64,000 nt of DNA. It comes from Paramecium pentaurelia. Lineage: Eukaryota > Ciliophora > Oligohymenophorea > Peniculida > Parameciidae. The position numbers and the translations under genes are program-made. The notes under the pieces are model-generated. The model saw only the letters and a program-made list of their open reading frames with translations. It searched no databases and was not told the origin of the DNA. Of the stretch, positions 1-13,371 are shown piece by piece; the stretch's first letter is position 1, and each line of letters starts with the position of its first letter. The DNA lies in contig CAJJDO010000137.1 in assembly GCA_905183005.1 (NCBI GenBank), positions 217,315 through 281,314 of the forward strand. The letters are read 5' to 3'.

Positions 1-1
1 T

Positions 2-292
2 ATACATACTGGTAAAATTATTGGAGGAGTTCTTGGAACTGATATTGTAAGATATGATATTTATGGACCAGATGTATTAATAGCTAATAAAATGGAATCA
101 AAGGGTGAAAGAGGGAAGGTATAAGTATCAGAATCTACTAAAAAAACATTAGAATTATGTTATCCAGAAGAATTTCAGTATTAATCTCATTGTATTGTGG
201 AAATTCCATCAATCGATAGAAAGACTGAAGGCCATTTTATTTAAATTAAGACCTTCCAAGAACCATCTATGGATATTCAGAATTTTAATTGA
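2..292 (+). CDS. C-terminal end of a nucleotide (guanylyl/adenylyl) cyclase
   Basis: The gene is cut by the left window edge; about 96 codons remain, ending at TGA 290-292. The frame reads through TAA/TAG as Gln. The visible part has the class III cyclase signature GGVLGTDIVRYDIYGPDV followed by LIANKMESKGERGKV, i.e. the end of the catalytic domain with the ribose/transition-state region, then a short tail. Class III cyclases make cAMP or cGMP; in ciliates the guanylyl cyclases are large membrane proteins fused to a P-type ATPase-like half, but nothing of that is visible here. Substrate specificity cannot be decided from the piece shown. It converges on the ABC transporter, with only 26 bp between the two stops. 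Confidence 0.85.
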
Positions 293-318
293 TAAATATA
301 CTAATAATTATATTCATC

Positions 319-3300
319 TCATTTTTTGTTATGTTTTAATGCTTCTTAATATATACCATAAAATATTGAATCTTTTACTAATAATAAGTCTTGAGTCTTG
401 CCATATTCTTTGATTTCACCTTAATCAATAACAATTATTCTAACATATTAATATATATAAATTACTTATCACAATGTAAAATAGTATTTATTCTATGAGC
501 AATTGTAATAACAGTGCAATCACTAAATGCATTCAAGATTGTTTCTTATATTTTATGTTCAGTCTCAACATCAATATTTGCAGTTGCCTCATCAATTAAA
601 ACCACCTTACTTTTTTTCAAAACAGCCCTGGCAATACATATTAATTATTTCTCCCCAGAACTCAAATTGTCTCCTCCTTCACTAATTTAAGTATTTAATC
701 CATTTCTCTATTATGTCAATTCCTTCAAACAACATTACTCCAAAACTTTTATGATCTCTTCATCTGTTCTTTAATTTAAAGGATCTATATTCTCTCTTAA
801 GGTTCCATCAAAAATTGTTGAATCTTACATAATCATTGTAATATGTTCTCTAAGTTATTTTAATGAAATAGTTGATATATCTACATCATCAATAATGATT
901 TTCCCTTCTAAAGCCTCTAAAATTCTCAAAAGAGTTAATGTCATAGTAGATTTACCTGCTCCAGTTCTACCTACAACTCCAATCTTGTCCTAAGGATCAA
1001 TTGTAATATTTAAATTTTTTAATGCTGGCTTCAATCCTTCTCTATATCTGACTGAATAATTTATATAATCTATTCTGCCTTCTTTTGGCCAATGATCTAA
1101 GTAATTCTCCTAATGAGATACTTCCACTAAATGATTATCAACTAATTCTTTATATCCAGGTTCAGGTTCGATCTTAGTAAATGCCAAACATCTTTCAAAT
1201 GATACCAATCCCAATTATAATTAACTAAATGATTGAACACATTCTGAAACATTACCATCTATTTAAGTTGCATATGTTAATAATAATCCAGCCAAAGATG
1301 GATTAGAAAATGAATAGAATACACAATAAACTATTGCCATTGCATTTACAACTAAACTCACTAATCCTAAAACCAACATAAACCAAGTCTAAGATCCTAT
1401 TAATTCTAAAAACACTCTTCTATTTACATCCATATTATCACAATGCTTTTCTATAAATTTACTTTCTTTTTTGAATACTCTCACATAACTTTATCCATTT
1501 ATACATTCACCAAAGAAACTTACAATAGGACTTTTAGAAATTGATTCCAATCTTTGTAATTCTCTACTAGCTGTAACATATAATTATTAAATCCACCAAC
1601 ATAAACAAAAGTAAAAAAATAATGGAATCAACATATAAGCAGTGCTTGAGTATACATAAATAGTCAAATTGGCTATCAATAAACTAATAGACACAAAAAA
1701 CCAACTCAATCCCCAATATACTTCACTATCTAATGAATTTTAATCTTTTGTTAATCTATTCAATATTCTACCTAAAGGTACCCTTTCAAAAAATGAGCAT
1801 TAAGGTGCATATAATAAACAACTATTATTTAATATTTAATATTTACTTTATCATTCTTGTATGAATTTTATCAGATGTTCTTGTTCCAGCAGAAACTAAT
1901 AAAAGAGGTCTCAAAAATGCAAATATTCCTTATCCTAAAGAGAAATAAAAATAGACTTCTAAATATTTATAATTGTCTATATGTTCATCCTCCTCTGCAT
2001 GAGAAGTCCAAAGAGCAATTAGAATAGAAGTACCAAAATAACATCCTATCCAACATATTTAAATAAAAACCAACAAACATATATTAAAATACCCAGTTAA
2101 TTTAAAATATTGCTTATAAGTTTCTAATGCCAAATTTCCTCTTTCTCTATCTTCATCCAACATCAATTCATTATTTTAATCATTCTTACTTTCCTCTTTC
2201 TAAGATGCCTATTTAGCCAATTAAGGAAGCTCCTCAACTTTCTATTCAATGGTTTCTTCCTCCTCATTATGATTTTAATGTTTGTATAATTTTTGGAATA
2301 TTGAATTAAAACTAGTTGATTATTGTATTTCTTAGAATGTACCTTACTCAATTATTGATCCATTTTCAAATAGATATACATAATCTACATATTGTAAATT
2401 ATTTAAGGCATGAGTGATAAGAATCCTTGTTTTATCTTTTAAATATCCATTTAAACATTCATTCATAATAAAATTACCTACATGAGCATCAACTGCACTT
2501 ATTGGATCATCCAATAATATAATATCAGCATCACTATAAATAGCCCTAGCCAAACTTATTCTTGCTTTTTAACCACCAGATAAATTTATTCCCTTTTCTC
2601 CAATCATAGTTTCATCACCTTTTATTAATATCTTCAAATCCTATTATAAACAAGAATATTTAAGGGCATTCTTATATTTTTATTCTTTATATTCTAATCC
2701 GAATAATATGTTTTCTTTTACAGTTAAATTTTATATCCAATATTTCTATCCTACATATGCCAATGACCCTGTAATAGTAACTTTAGGTGGATTCTCAGGG
2801 TTATACAACATTTCCCCTATTATTGCTTATAAAATTGATGTTTTGCCTGATCCCACATCTCCTATTATACCAACCATCTTTCCCTTTTTTATTTCAATAT
2901 TGATATTAAATAATACTTGCTTTTTCTCATTTTCCTTTTGAATTTACTCTTCTACTTAAAGCTTTTTATTTTTATTTTTCTTTTATTTCTTTTTCTTTTT
3001 GTTTTCCTATTCCTTTTTTTCTTACTCATCAATTTCTTCCTTCTTAAGGGCTGACCAATAGAAATTACCATCTTTTATTTCCAATGATTTTTCATCCCCA
3101 TAATAATCAAATTATATACAATCAGATTATAATTCATCAGTAAATAAGAATTTCTATATTCTTTTTAAACTTATATTTGTAGCCATAACCTCATTAATTG
3201 CTATTGGTAATTACAATAAAGGTTATTGTAACATTTAAAATAAACTAATTATTGCAAAAGTACTTCCAGCACTTAATTGATGACCTAATAGTATATGCAT

Positions 3301-4392
3301 AAGGAATGTTCCACTTAATATTAATAATGGACTTAACCATACTGAAAATATATAAAAAGCAGTTCCAAAATAACGCTTTCTAGTGATATCAATTTCAGCT
3401 TTCCTCAATTTAAAAAGTTTGTTTCTAAAGAAATCTTCAAATGCATTTATTTTAATAAACTTAATTTATGAAAATATTTAGTTAGCACAATTGGTTCTCT
3501 TGTCTTTCTCTTTCATCATTGTCTATTAATATTTCATTAAAAACTTTCCTATTAATGTATTCCAAACTGCTGTCAATATCATAATTCCAAATCCCCCCAA
3601 AAATGATAATCCAATATAAACAAACATCAAATATACAGTGAGTATCAATTAAATTGGAACTAATAAAGCAACACCTAAATAATATGTAACAAATTATAGT
3701 TTTCCTGCATCTACTTGCATTAAATTTATCACTTCTCCAGTAGTATATCGAGGATTACTTAAAAATGAAGTTCTTAGACTTTTACTCATTAATTCTACCG
3801 AAAGTACAGATTAGGCATCAAATCCGAAAGATCTCTTAAAATATCAATTTTTTATTACAATCTCAAGTCTTGCTTAAGCATTTGAAATCATATTAATTGC
3901 TCTTGAAATCATTATAACAGCAATGATTGTAGAAGCATAAACATAATCTTCTTCTTAATTTGTAATATAGTCTATAATGCTTTTAATCATTATTGGAATG
4001 ACAACAGATGTAACAACTGAAATTACCAACCATATAAAAGTAATTATGATTTATTTTTGGAAAGTGCGAAACAAAGCCTTAAATAAAGTATTTTCTCCTT
4101 TCTAAGTAATAATCAACTAATTTTTGAATTTCTCATATAGATATGAGGATTTTTCTGTCTTTGAAAGTGGCTATATAGTTTCAACTTCTAAAGGTTATTT
4201 TTAAGCTAATTTTCTTAAATTATGAATAAATTTTTACAGTGTTGGATAAATCCAGGATACAAACAATTTCCATAAAAATCCTGCTTTTTCTCTTGCTGTT
4301 TTTTTCTCCTCTGGGATGAGGGTCTCTACGAAACTTCCGAAATCTCCAAAGCTATCATTTATCAATCCTTTTCTTAAATTATCACTGCTCAT
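319..4392 (-). CDS. ABC transporter, ABCC/MRP type (two TMD-NBD halves)
   Basis: Starts at ATG 4392-4390 (MSSDNLRKGLI) and ends at TGA 321-319. It is a full-length transporter of roughly 1,300 residues without an obvious TMD0. NBD1 has Walker A GDVGSGKTS, an LSGGQKARISLARA signature and Walker B IILLDDP; NBD2 has Walker A GVVGRTGAGKS, LSSGEKQLICIARAV and Walker B VVLIDEATANID with AHRINTI. The ABCC-typical motif PLGRILNRLTKD lies in the second membrane domain. Introns of 25-26 nt are visible, for example at about 1819-1843 in the second membrane domain and about 430-455 near the C-terminus, where removal is needed to keep the frame. ABCC proteins are ATP-driven exporters of conjugated organic anions at the plasma membrane or vacuolar membranes; the substrate is not predictable. 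Divergent from the next gene by 131 bp. Confidence 0.92.
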
Positions 4393-4523
4393 TAAATATG
4401 GAAAAAGAATTAATTAAAAACATTATTTGAACTTTTAAAAATTCTTTATAACAAAATTTAGTTAATTCTATAATCCATTTTAATTATTTACTATGACTGT
4501 TATAAAAAATTAATATTTAAATA

Positions 4524-6203
4524 ATGAGAACAAATTAAGGGTCTAGTAGTGATTTTTTTAATCGTTAAAATCAAACAAAAAGAGATAATATAGATCCATT
4601 TGGACCTAATTCTCCAAATGCTTAGAAAGAATAAACTGGTTATGTAACAAGAGAAAAATATAATAAATTAAAAGATCTCAATTCAAAATTGAAAGTAAGA
4701 GCAGTCTCTCAAAAGTATAGGCAGCTTTGAGAGATTATATGTAGGAAGGAAAAGATTAAGAAAAGATATTATAATTGAAAGAAGAAATAATATAAAAATA
4801 TGAGAGAGAATAATTAAATTGGTAAAATAAAGGAAATGAAGATTTGAAATCATAATTAAATCAATTGAAAATTAAGATTTAGAAAAAGAAAACAAAAATT
4901 AGATTATTAAAGGATCAATCAAAAGTATTTGATGTAAAGATGGATGAGTAAAAAGGCTAATTCTAGATGGAATTGGATAGAGTGCAACGACTCTATGATG
5001 CATTAATTACAGAAATGTATGAGTTACAAATAAATAAATTAGCAAGGATCAAGAAAAAAGATATAAATAATTGAAAGATGAAAATAATGTTATTAAATAA
5101 GCTATTATATCCAAAGATGAACAATTTCGATATCTTGAAATTGAAATAAAAGAGGATAAATAAACTATTTAGATATTGGAATCAAAAATAAAAGAGCATT
5201 TTGAAGAAAATAAAATATTACAATTAACTATTGATAATTTAATTATTAAGAATGAAGATCTAGAAAAATTGATTAAAATTAATGAAACACATCATTAATA
5301 AGACATAAATAAATTATAATCTGATAAATTAACATATTAGCAAGAATTAAATACATAAATTAATAAAAAAAAAGAGAAGATCAAAAATATGAGCAATTAA
5401 ATTTAATAATTGGATAATTTAGTTAATTAAAAATAGCAGCAAGAATTTACATTTAATAATTTAGTTTAAGAAAAATAAAAAGAATATATAATATTATAAG
5501 GACAATTAGATGATCAAAAGAATAAAACTGATTAAGCAATAAAAGAAGCAAATTGTTATATTTAAGATATTAAATAATTAAAGTCTGAATTAGAATAATT
5601 AAAATCTTTAATTAAAATTCATGAAGATAAATTGACTCAGTATGATTAGCAATATCAATTAGATCAAGAAGAGAAAGCATAAATATTGCAAGATTTAGAA
5701 TAATTAAACTAAGACAATAAAAGATTGTAATAATTATTGTATGAATCAGATAATGATATATCCTATCTTAATTAATAGCATTTAGAAGTAATAATATATG
5801 TATATAATAGAAACAATAATAAATGGAATAATAAATAGAATATTTATAAAATCAATTAAATTTATAAAAGGATCATTTAACTGAATCTAAAATATTTATA
5901 TAGGAAATGTAAAAACAATAAGTTGCAAATGAGGAATAAATAGAAATCTATAAAAATAAATATCTAAAATCTAAATAAAATCAGAAAACATTATAGAATG
6001 AGTAAAGATATGTAAGTTTTCATATATATTAAAAGTTAGAAGATAAGATGAAAATGATTGAGAATGAAAGAATTCAAGATGAGAGAGAAGCAATTAAGAC
6101 TAAAGATTATATTATTTAATAAAAATAAGTTTAGTAGAGTAAGATTAAAGTGCTGGATGATATTTAAAATATGATAAAACAACATAAAAGGACTAATAAT
6201 TGA
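4524..6203 (+). CDS. Coiled-coil protein, function unknown
   Basis: ATG 4524, TGA 6201-6203. Removing three short introns (26, 26 and 23 nt, in the 4.70, 5.02 and 5.79 kb areas) gives 534 residues and keeps one frame. The N-terminus is polar (MRTNQGSSSDFFNRQN), then almost the whole protein is Gln/Lys/Glu-rich heptad-like helix with no Pro or Gly, i.e. a long coiled coil. No globular domain is recognisable. A GTAAG...AAAG stretch of 24 nt near 6.01 kb could also be an intron but is in frame either way. Such proteins in ciliates are often cytoskeletal or basal-body components; that is only a guess. It is convergent with the hydrolase gene, with 68 bp between stops. Confidence 0.75.
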
Positions 6204-6271
6204 ATATTTATATTTATAATATTTATAATTGATATAAAATATACATATTATAATTGTAAATATAGATTTAA

Positions 6272-7394
6272 TCACTTATCTATTTTTGATAAATATGGTT
6301 TTTCTGAATTCAAAAGGGGAGCATCAATATCCGGAATAGGTATCTAATCTTTTGTGTTATTAGATAATTTAGTATCACCTTAGCTTGTGTTTGAATTCAT
6401 AGAACATTTATCAAATTACATAATGATAAATTTAACTGTTTCTTTCATAATATCTTAAGGTCTTTTGGAATTATGGGTCCCTTCAAATTGTTTCAATACT
6501 TTAGTTCCTCTAAATTTTTCCATCAGAATTTTAGGATGTTTTTCAATAATCAATTGGTCTTATTTGGCTGATAAGAAAACAATAGATACATCATTAGGGA
6601 GAGCTAAGTAAGATTATTATAGGGAATTATATACTTTGAATAACTTATGAGATATTGAGATCTTCAATGTTAAATTTGGCCTCTCTTCTTATTTTGGCTT
6701 TCACGAGACACCAGAAACAATTAAAAAAGCAACTAGGTATATTATAACTATTTGATGCTAATTCTTAACAGAGATGAGTTAAATTAGAGAAAGGACTATC
6801 ACACACTAAAACTTTGAAATTTTGATTGAGAGTTGCTGCAATAATGGCAGTCACTGAACCCATAGATCTACCCCACAATCCAATTTAAGTAATAAAAGGC
6901 TGTTAGACTTATAATTATGAAGTTCACTTACTTTTTTTAATCTTAGATATTCATAGAGGTCATTAGCATCTCTTGATTCATAATATCCTAAGGAAATGTA
7001 TTCACCTTACGATTATCCAGAACCTGTAAATAATAGTTAAGAGTATAACCTGATAGATCGATTCCACAGACTGCTATGTTGTTAGGGAGCAAGTATTCAA
7101 CAATAGTTAAAGCTTCCACTCTACTGCTAGAGTTCCCATGTAAATAGATCATACATGGATGTGGTTTGTCTTACATTCTTATTGGTTCAAATAAACTGTC
7201 AATAATTTAGTTAAATACCTGCATTACAATATCAATCCTCTAGAGTTTTAAAATTCAAAGTCAAATCGTTTAGTAACAGTATCTTAAACCATGAAAATCT
7301 CATTTCCCATGTCTTTCAGTCTATAATTATGTTTTGGTGGTCTCACTATAGGTTTCCAAAGCTTTTCTGTGCATCGGTAGGATGGTTATTTCAT
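6272..7394 (-). CDS. Alpha/beta hydrolase (serine peptidase/esterase-like)
   Basis: Starts at ATG 7394-7392 (MKQPSYRC), stops at 6274-6272. Four introns (23, 26, 32, 31 nt) give 336 residues. It has the oxyanion-loop motif IYLHGNSSSR, the nucleophile elbow GLWGRSMGS (GxSxG type), a plausible acid in SAKQDQL and a C-terminal His in FEGTHNSKRP, so a complete catalytic triad. The fold is that of the S9/S33-like hydrolases common in ciliates; the substrate is unknown. The second intron begins GTTA rather than GTA. The tail of about 60 residues after the catalytic His is polar. Its start codon lies just 17 bp after the stop of the upstream phosphatidylinositol 4-kinase. Confidence 0.85.
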
Positions 7395-7411
7395 TTTAAA
7401 ATAATATGTTG

Positions 7412-9440
7412 TCAATAATAAATAGTATTGGTTTAGTATTGAAAATAATCATATAATATTGTTTTCCACGAATTACTTGATTTCTTAACTAGATTTTCTA
7501 CTATAGCATAAAGATTCTTTTAATTAACATTTTCATGAAATCTCCTCTTGAATTCAATCATATTGAAATTTTCAAGACATGCCAAGAGATTATTTCTTGT
7601 GCTGAAATTCATTAATTTTACAAAAGTTAATAATTCTGACACATGTTCTTACAAAATAGTAAGTCCTATATAAAATTATATTTATAATTACCTGAAAATA
7701 TTAGAACTTAATAATAAGTAAAAATATCACTATCTTTACCATTTAATAATTCTTCATATTCATTTATTAATTTAAATGGAGCTGATTCAAATCCAATATT
7801 ACCTGGAGTTAATGTCAATACAAATCCAAAATCTATATGAATTATATGACCTTCATTATCAATTAAAATATTTCCATTATGTCTATCCTTTAATTAAAAT
7901 AAATAACAAATTAATGAGTATCCTGCCAAACTTTCAGCAAAATTCTTTTGTGCATCTGAAAAGTTTTCAAAGTTTTTTAAGTAAAATTATCTCAAAGAGA
8001 GATTTGGATTATCTCTCTTGATCTTATCTATAGATACTGTATTAGGAATGAATTCTAAGATTCCACTATTTGCAGATGTTAATATAATATCATAAGGTCT
8101 TAGAAAAAGTTTAAGTTACTTCTATTTGAATATTTCATTAATCTTTTTCATCATTTACATTATCAATAATTCATTTCTAAGATCATCTCCTCCTTTTATT
8201 ATAATTTATCTAACATCATGAGATTTCAAATTTCCATATTAAGAATATTATTTAATTTTTTATTTTGTAATATTCCAATCTTCACCCCAAATAGATTTAT
8301 TTTATGATTTAGAAACATAAATATCTTTTTCCTTAATTTTGGTTAAATTTTGAATATGAGATAAATTTTATAAATCTATTTTCTTAAATGCTAATCTAAA
8401 AATAAAGATTATGATATATTATACTTTTTTAATTCTTCAATATTATATTATTAATATATTTTTATCTATGAAATAGTTTTCATTTCCTTTTCTATATCAT
8501 AAAAAGGAATCAATTCTGGTTAATTATCTTAACATAATTAATTAACACTCTATATCAATAATAACTCTGATGGACTAATTGATTATTTAATTAATGGCTT
8601 ACTTTACTGTTTCAATAATAATCTTATAAGGAACTCTTTTTGCAGTATTAAAACAAGTAAACTCATCTTCTAACAAATTTATAATTAAAAAAGAATCTAA
8701 ATTGCCATAATTAAATGGAATAGTCAATCCCCTAAATTCAGGCTCTTCCTAAATTCTCAAATTTGCTATCATTTTATTAATCTAGGATAAAAATCTACAC
8801 ATATGATCCTTTTAGTTTTCTATATCTATTTTTTTCAATCTCAAACTTTTTTCTATCAAATTAAATATAATTTTATCCTATATTTCCCTATAATTTTTAA
8901 TACGATTTTTCATCACTTAATCTATGTTATTCGTACTTTTTTAATTATTTCCTATTTATGTTCCAAGTTCTAAAACATATTCTGCTTTTAATTACTAATT
9001 TAATATAAATTTCAATAAAATTACATTAATAAAAGTGGAAAAGCCATTTTTAACATTTTCATAATTAGAATTCTCATTTAATGCCATTAATGTCCATTAT
9101 AATCTATAATAATTTGCATTATTTGTTAATGCATAATTATAAAGTAGCTCTTTTAACATTTTATCTTCTGTAACATAGAATAGATAACTATAGATAAAAT
9201 GAATAATAATTACCAAAGTTGGAATAAATATTAATTAAATTCAGGATCCAAAATGTAATTATATAAATCAAGAATATTTTGCTATATCATATGTTCTTAT
9301 TTGTCTTAAAGAGAATATAATAATTAGTTCATTCTTCTATTAAAAGTGGTTACCAACATTTCTAATATTAAATAGCAATTTATTTAAATTATTGTAAAAT
9401 AATTATTATTGAATATGTAAAAAATTATATATGCACTCAT
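7412..9440 (-). CDS. Phosphatidylinositol 4-kinase (PI4K beta-like)
   Basis: The C-terminal half is a PI3/PI4-kinase catalytic domain: IIKGGDDLRNE with the ATP-binding Lys, then LKDRHNGNILID (catalytic loop, DRxxxN) and GHIIHIDFGFVL (DFG-equivalent). The order and the motif KDRHNGNIL fit PI4-kinases, which make PI4P on Golgi/endosomal membranes. The N-terminal part is helical and matches the expected lipid-kinase-unique helical region in position. Two 26-nt introns give 658 residues. I chose the first in-frame ATG after an upstream TGA (9440-9438, MSAYIIFY); a second ATG at 9360 is also possible. Length is near the short end of PI4K beta. Confidence 0.88.
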
Positions 9441-9667
9441 AAATTTAATAATTAATCAGATTATGACTTAATGTTATATAAAATTTACTTTACAATTGAT
9501 ATTATTAATATAGAACAACAAGAATGAAAACAGTCTATTAAATCAAATACTTTTGAATCATTGATAATTTTTGATTTAATAATAAATATTATCAAGAATA
9601 TTATTATTATTATTTAATTGTAGATAATATTATTAATTAATTAATAATTAAATATAATACTTAATTT

Positions 9668-12092
9668 TCATTTATTTGAGTCGATATATGTCTACATTTA
9701 TTATTCTGAAATCTTTTCATAATATTAATTTGAAACACTTTGTCCTAAAATGTAAACATAAGTAAAATCATTAAACAAATTTCTCATTTTCAATAAATGA
9801 TATTTTAATTTAATTGATTCATTTTATAGAATAATAGAATTTTTTAATAAATTTGGTAAATCGATGTAAAATCTATGTACTATCTTGAAATTCAAAGGCA
9901 TTTCAGAATTTTTAATTTCCATATTCTAAATAACATTCAAAGCTTAAACAGATTAAGTGATTTATAGTTTTCCTAATCTTTATTATCTTTATTATAATAA
10001 TTAATTAGATTCATTCCATTTATTATTCATCTTCCACCTATCAATATTAAATTTCTAATTTATTTTATATTCACTCTCATTAAATTAGACTGAATTTGAT
10101 TAAAATGATTGATTTATTTTCTAAAATGTTAACTCTATAAATTTCAAAAGTATACTCCTATGAGCATAAATATCTTCAGTAAGCATTACATTTTCTTTAT
10201 ACTTGTGTTATATATCAAAAAGTAACTGTTCAGTTTATTAAGCAATTAACAAAAAGCAATAAATATCATTTAGAATATCGAGATAATTTTTAGATAATTT
10301 GTAACCCATTAATTATTCCCAATTAATCCTTTTTGCTGGATCAAAAACAATCATCTTTTCTATCAATGATTTTATATCAATATTCTTAAATAACTAATAA
10401 ATTATACTCTCATTGTATCAGGACATTTAAATGGATGGATTTTTAATTATTTCTAACTTTAAGCAATTTCCGTAAAGCTTTTTGCATTTATGTATTCTTT
10501 ATTATACATCATGTAATACATCAATGCTCCTAGCTTAAAATAAAAATAAAATATTACTGAGTAGATATCACATTGACTAGTATAACCATCTTCATTTTCT
10601 AAAATTTCAGGTGCTTTATAAAGTAGACTACCCACATCTGTACATGCTAAATCTTAAGATGAAACTATTTTAGATACTCCAAAATCAATGATCTAAAATA
10701 TATAAGTTAATTACTTTATAAATTTTATTATTGTTGTTATCAAATTTAATCATAATATTCTCTGGTTTCAAATCTCTATGAACAATTTTTTTCTATTTAA
10801 GAAAATTATACCCTTAAATTATTTATGATAAAAAATCAATAATTTCTAAATCTGTTAAATTATTCTAATTTTCTAAAATGAATTATTTCATATTCTTATC
10901 ACATTTTTCCAAAAATATAAAATACCATTATGAATCTTTAATTATTTTTATTATTTTTATTATGTTTTAATGATGTTCCCCTTTAAGATGTTCACAGACT
11001 TATATTTCTCTTATATCTTAATCATTTTATAATACTTTTTTTTGAATCATCTTGCATACTAATGTTTCTTATGTTTCAATATTAATAGCATCAACAACTG
11101 TTCCCTATTATCCTTCTCCAACTTAAGATGATCTTTTTAAAAAATATAGATTATCCAATAGAAAATAATCTTAACGGAATTCATTATAAAAAGTTTAATT
11201 CCTTTTATTTTTATCATAAATAAGCATTTCTTTATAATATTGTCTCAACTTATAATCATCTTTATTTTAATATTATTAAATTGATAAAGTCTAACAAAAT
11301 TCCTTTTGCTTCTATTTAAAATCCTAATATGATTCTGTTTAAAAAGGTATCTTTCCATCATTACATATATAATATAAAAGCATTCCCAACTATTTTATTA
11401 TAAATATTATACTGTATAAGCACAACAAGAATTTGTTAAAGTTTCTCCCTCTATGAATGTTTCTGGTGCTGCAAAATCAGACATCCCATTTATAGATTAT
11501 ATATTTCCATTTTCAGTAATTTCAGCAGACCTAAAATCAGATATCTAAAAATATATTATAAAGACTATTTTCTTACTTTAAGTATATACTCATCATCTCT
11601 TATAGTTTTTACTAGAATATGTTTAGGTTATAAGTCTCTTAATATTATTTTATGCAATTTTAAATGCTTGAATCCTGAAATCAATTAATTAAAAAAATTT
11701 ATCTTAAGTGATAATGGTAATTGTTATCGAATCTTCATGAATTCCTCTAAATTCAAAGTTATATCTTCTTATATCACATACCAATGATCCTTTTCTATAA
11801 GATCAAAAATTTTGATTATATTTGTGTGAGGATACTTACAAAACAAATCTAATACTTCTATTTCTTATTAAGAATTTTTATTGGGCTCTATATATATAAA
11901 TTAAGCTAAAAAGTTTTAATTAGTCTAAATATTTCTACAGGGATAATATAGATTAGCATCCCTTAGTTTTTTTCCATTTTCCTTATTTTTATTCTAAAAA
12001 TATAATTGAGTATTGACTATTTTTGGTTAAGATAATCTTATTTCATAATTCTATGACAATTTAATAAATTAGAATGAAAGTTAAAAGTCCAT
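9668..12092 (-). CDS. Tandem pseudokinase-protein kinase
   Basis: ATG 12092-12090 (MDFQLSFQFIKL), TGA 9670-9668. Five introns (32, 23, 22, 24, 23 nt) give 766 residues in one frame. Domain 1 (about residues 20-235) has a kinase fold but is degenerate: the VAIK Lys position reads LAQF, HRDLKPEN has become LRDLQPKH, DFG has become DFR, while APE is kept (AAPETF, LGMLLYYI). Domain 2 (about 280-540) is a normal Ser/Thr kinase: VGEGQQGTVV, VCKMI, VHRDLKPENIM, IDFGVSK, KAPEIL, PAKRINWEQL. A 200-residue charged tail without a known domain follows. The arrangement is like JAK or GCN2, where a pseudokinase controls the active kinase, but the sequence is not of those families. Three introns end in AAG. 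It lies 46 bp downstream of the CK1 gene. Confidence 0.85.
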
Positions 12093-12138
12093 TTGTTAGT
12101 AATATATTTAAATTTTATATTTATAATCAATAATAAAA

Positions 12139-13371
12139 TCATTATAGTTATTTTAATGATATAGGATTCTAATACTTTAATTTATTTTCTATTTCAAATA
12201 TTTAGTCTGATCCCATTCTAACTTTGTTCATTTTATTTACAATATTTGGTTACTTTCTACCTACAGATAGATTTTTCAATTAAATTATTTCATTGTTGTC
12301 TAATTCCTCCATTATATCTGATCCATCTGAACTAAGTTCTTCAAAAGTTATCCGATGACTAGTTGTTTCAATCTAATTAATCAATTTTCGTGTAGTCAAA
12401 CATTGAGTTTTTTCAACTTTCTTTTTATTCACTAAATTAGATTTAGTTATTATATGGTTTTATTAAATTTACAATTTAGGAGTTATAGTTATTTCATCTC
12501 CTCTCTTAAATAGTCTTAATAGATAATCATAATCTGGTTATGAATCAAATTTCAATTTTCTTACATATTCAAGATATTTTGGTAATTCAGGAGGGAGATT
12601 AATGTATGTTTCTGGTCTAAATGTTTCTTTCATTCTTTGTATTTTATAATATTTAGTAGTCTTGTCATCAGCTACAATATTATTCCATGGCAATGTACCC
12701 ATATATAAGTATATTAACAAATAACCTACTGATTCCAGATCATCTCTTCTTGATTATTCATTGCCTTTTAAACTATTAATAGAAGCATATCTTGCAGTTC
12801 CAATCATTCCCTTGTTCTCTTTGAATTCTATATGTTTTCCATCTTAAATATATAATTTGGATAATCCGAAATCAATTAAATATAATTTATCCTCAAAAAC
12901 AACAAAGTTTTCAGGTTTAATATCTCTATGGATTATATTTTAATGATGTAAATCTTTTAATAATTGAATCATCTATTATCCAGTATTCAATATAGAAGCA
13001 GTATCAAAATTAACACATTTCATTCTTATCTATTCTAAATTTTGTCCAAGTAAATTCATAATGAAGTATGTATTTCTGAGATCCTAACCAGATGTAATTA
13101 ATTGGGTAAATCCTTTTCGTTATTAAATGAAAAATTACCCTTTTTTCCTTTTAACATTTACAATATTTTTATTTCTCTTTAAAGAAGAGTCCTCTCTTTT
13201 TTCATAGTATTTTTTACTAATTTACATGCAAATATCTGACCAGTTGAGATTTGCTTAACCTTCCAAATATATCCAAAAGAACTTAAGCATTTAATATTAT
13301 GTATACCCTTCACCTAATTTATCTAGAAATTAATAAGATAATGATGCTGGTTTATTTTCTAAACATTTCAT
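12139..13371 (-). CDS. Casein kinase 1 family protein kinase
   Basis: ATG 13371-13369 (MKCLENKPASL), TGA 12141-12139; two introns at 13282-13306 and 13113-13138 (both ending AAG) give 393 residues. Glycine loop LGEGSFGYIWKV, catalytic loop IIHRDIKPENF, DFGLSKLY and the CK1 hallmark GTARYASINSLKG with RRDDLESVGYLLIY place it firmly in CK1. CK1 enzymes are constitutively active Ser/Thr kinases preferring primed acidic sites. The 80-residue tail after the kinase domain is polar. An open reading frame without ATG continues about 70 codons upstream (to about 13.58 kb), Gln/Asn-rich, so an extra 5' exon is possible. Codon use is like that of neighbours. Confidence 0.9.

Noticed and set aside
6010..6040. 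24-nt GTAAG...AAAG piece in the first coiled-coil gene as an intron
   Set aside because: Length divisible by three and no stop inside, so it cannot be decided from sequence alone; left in the coding sequence.
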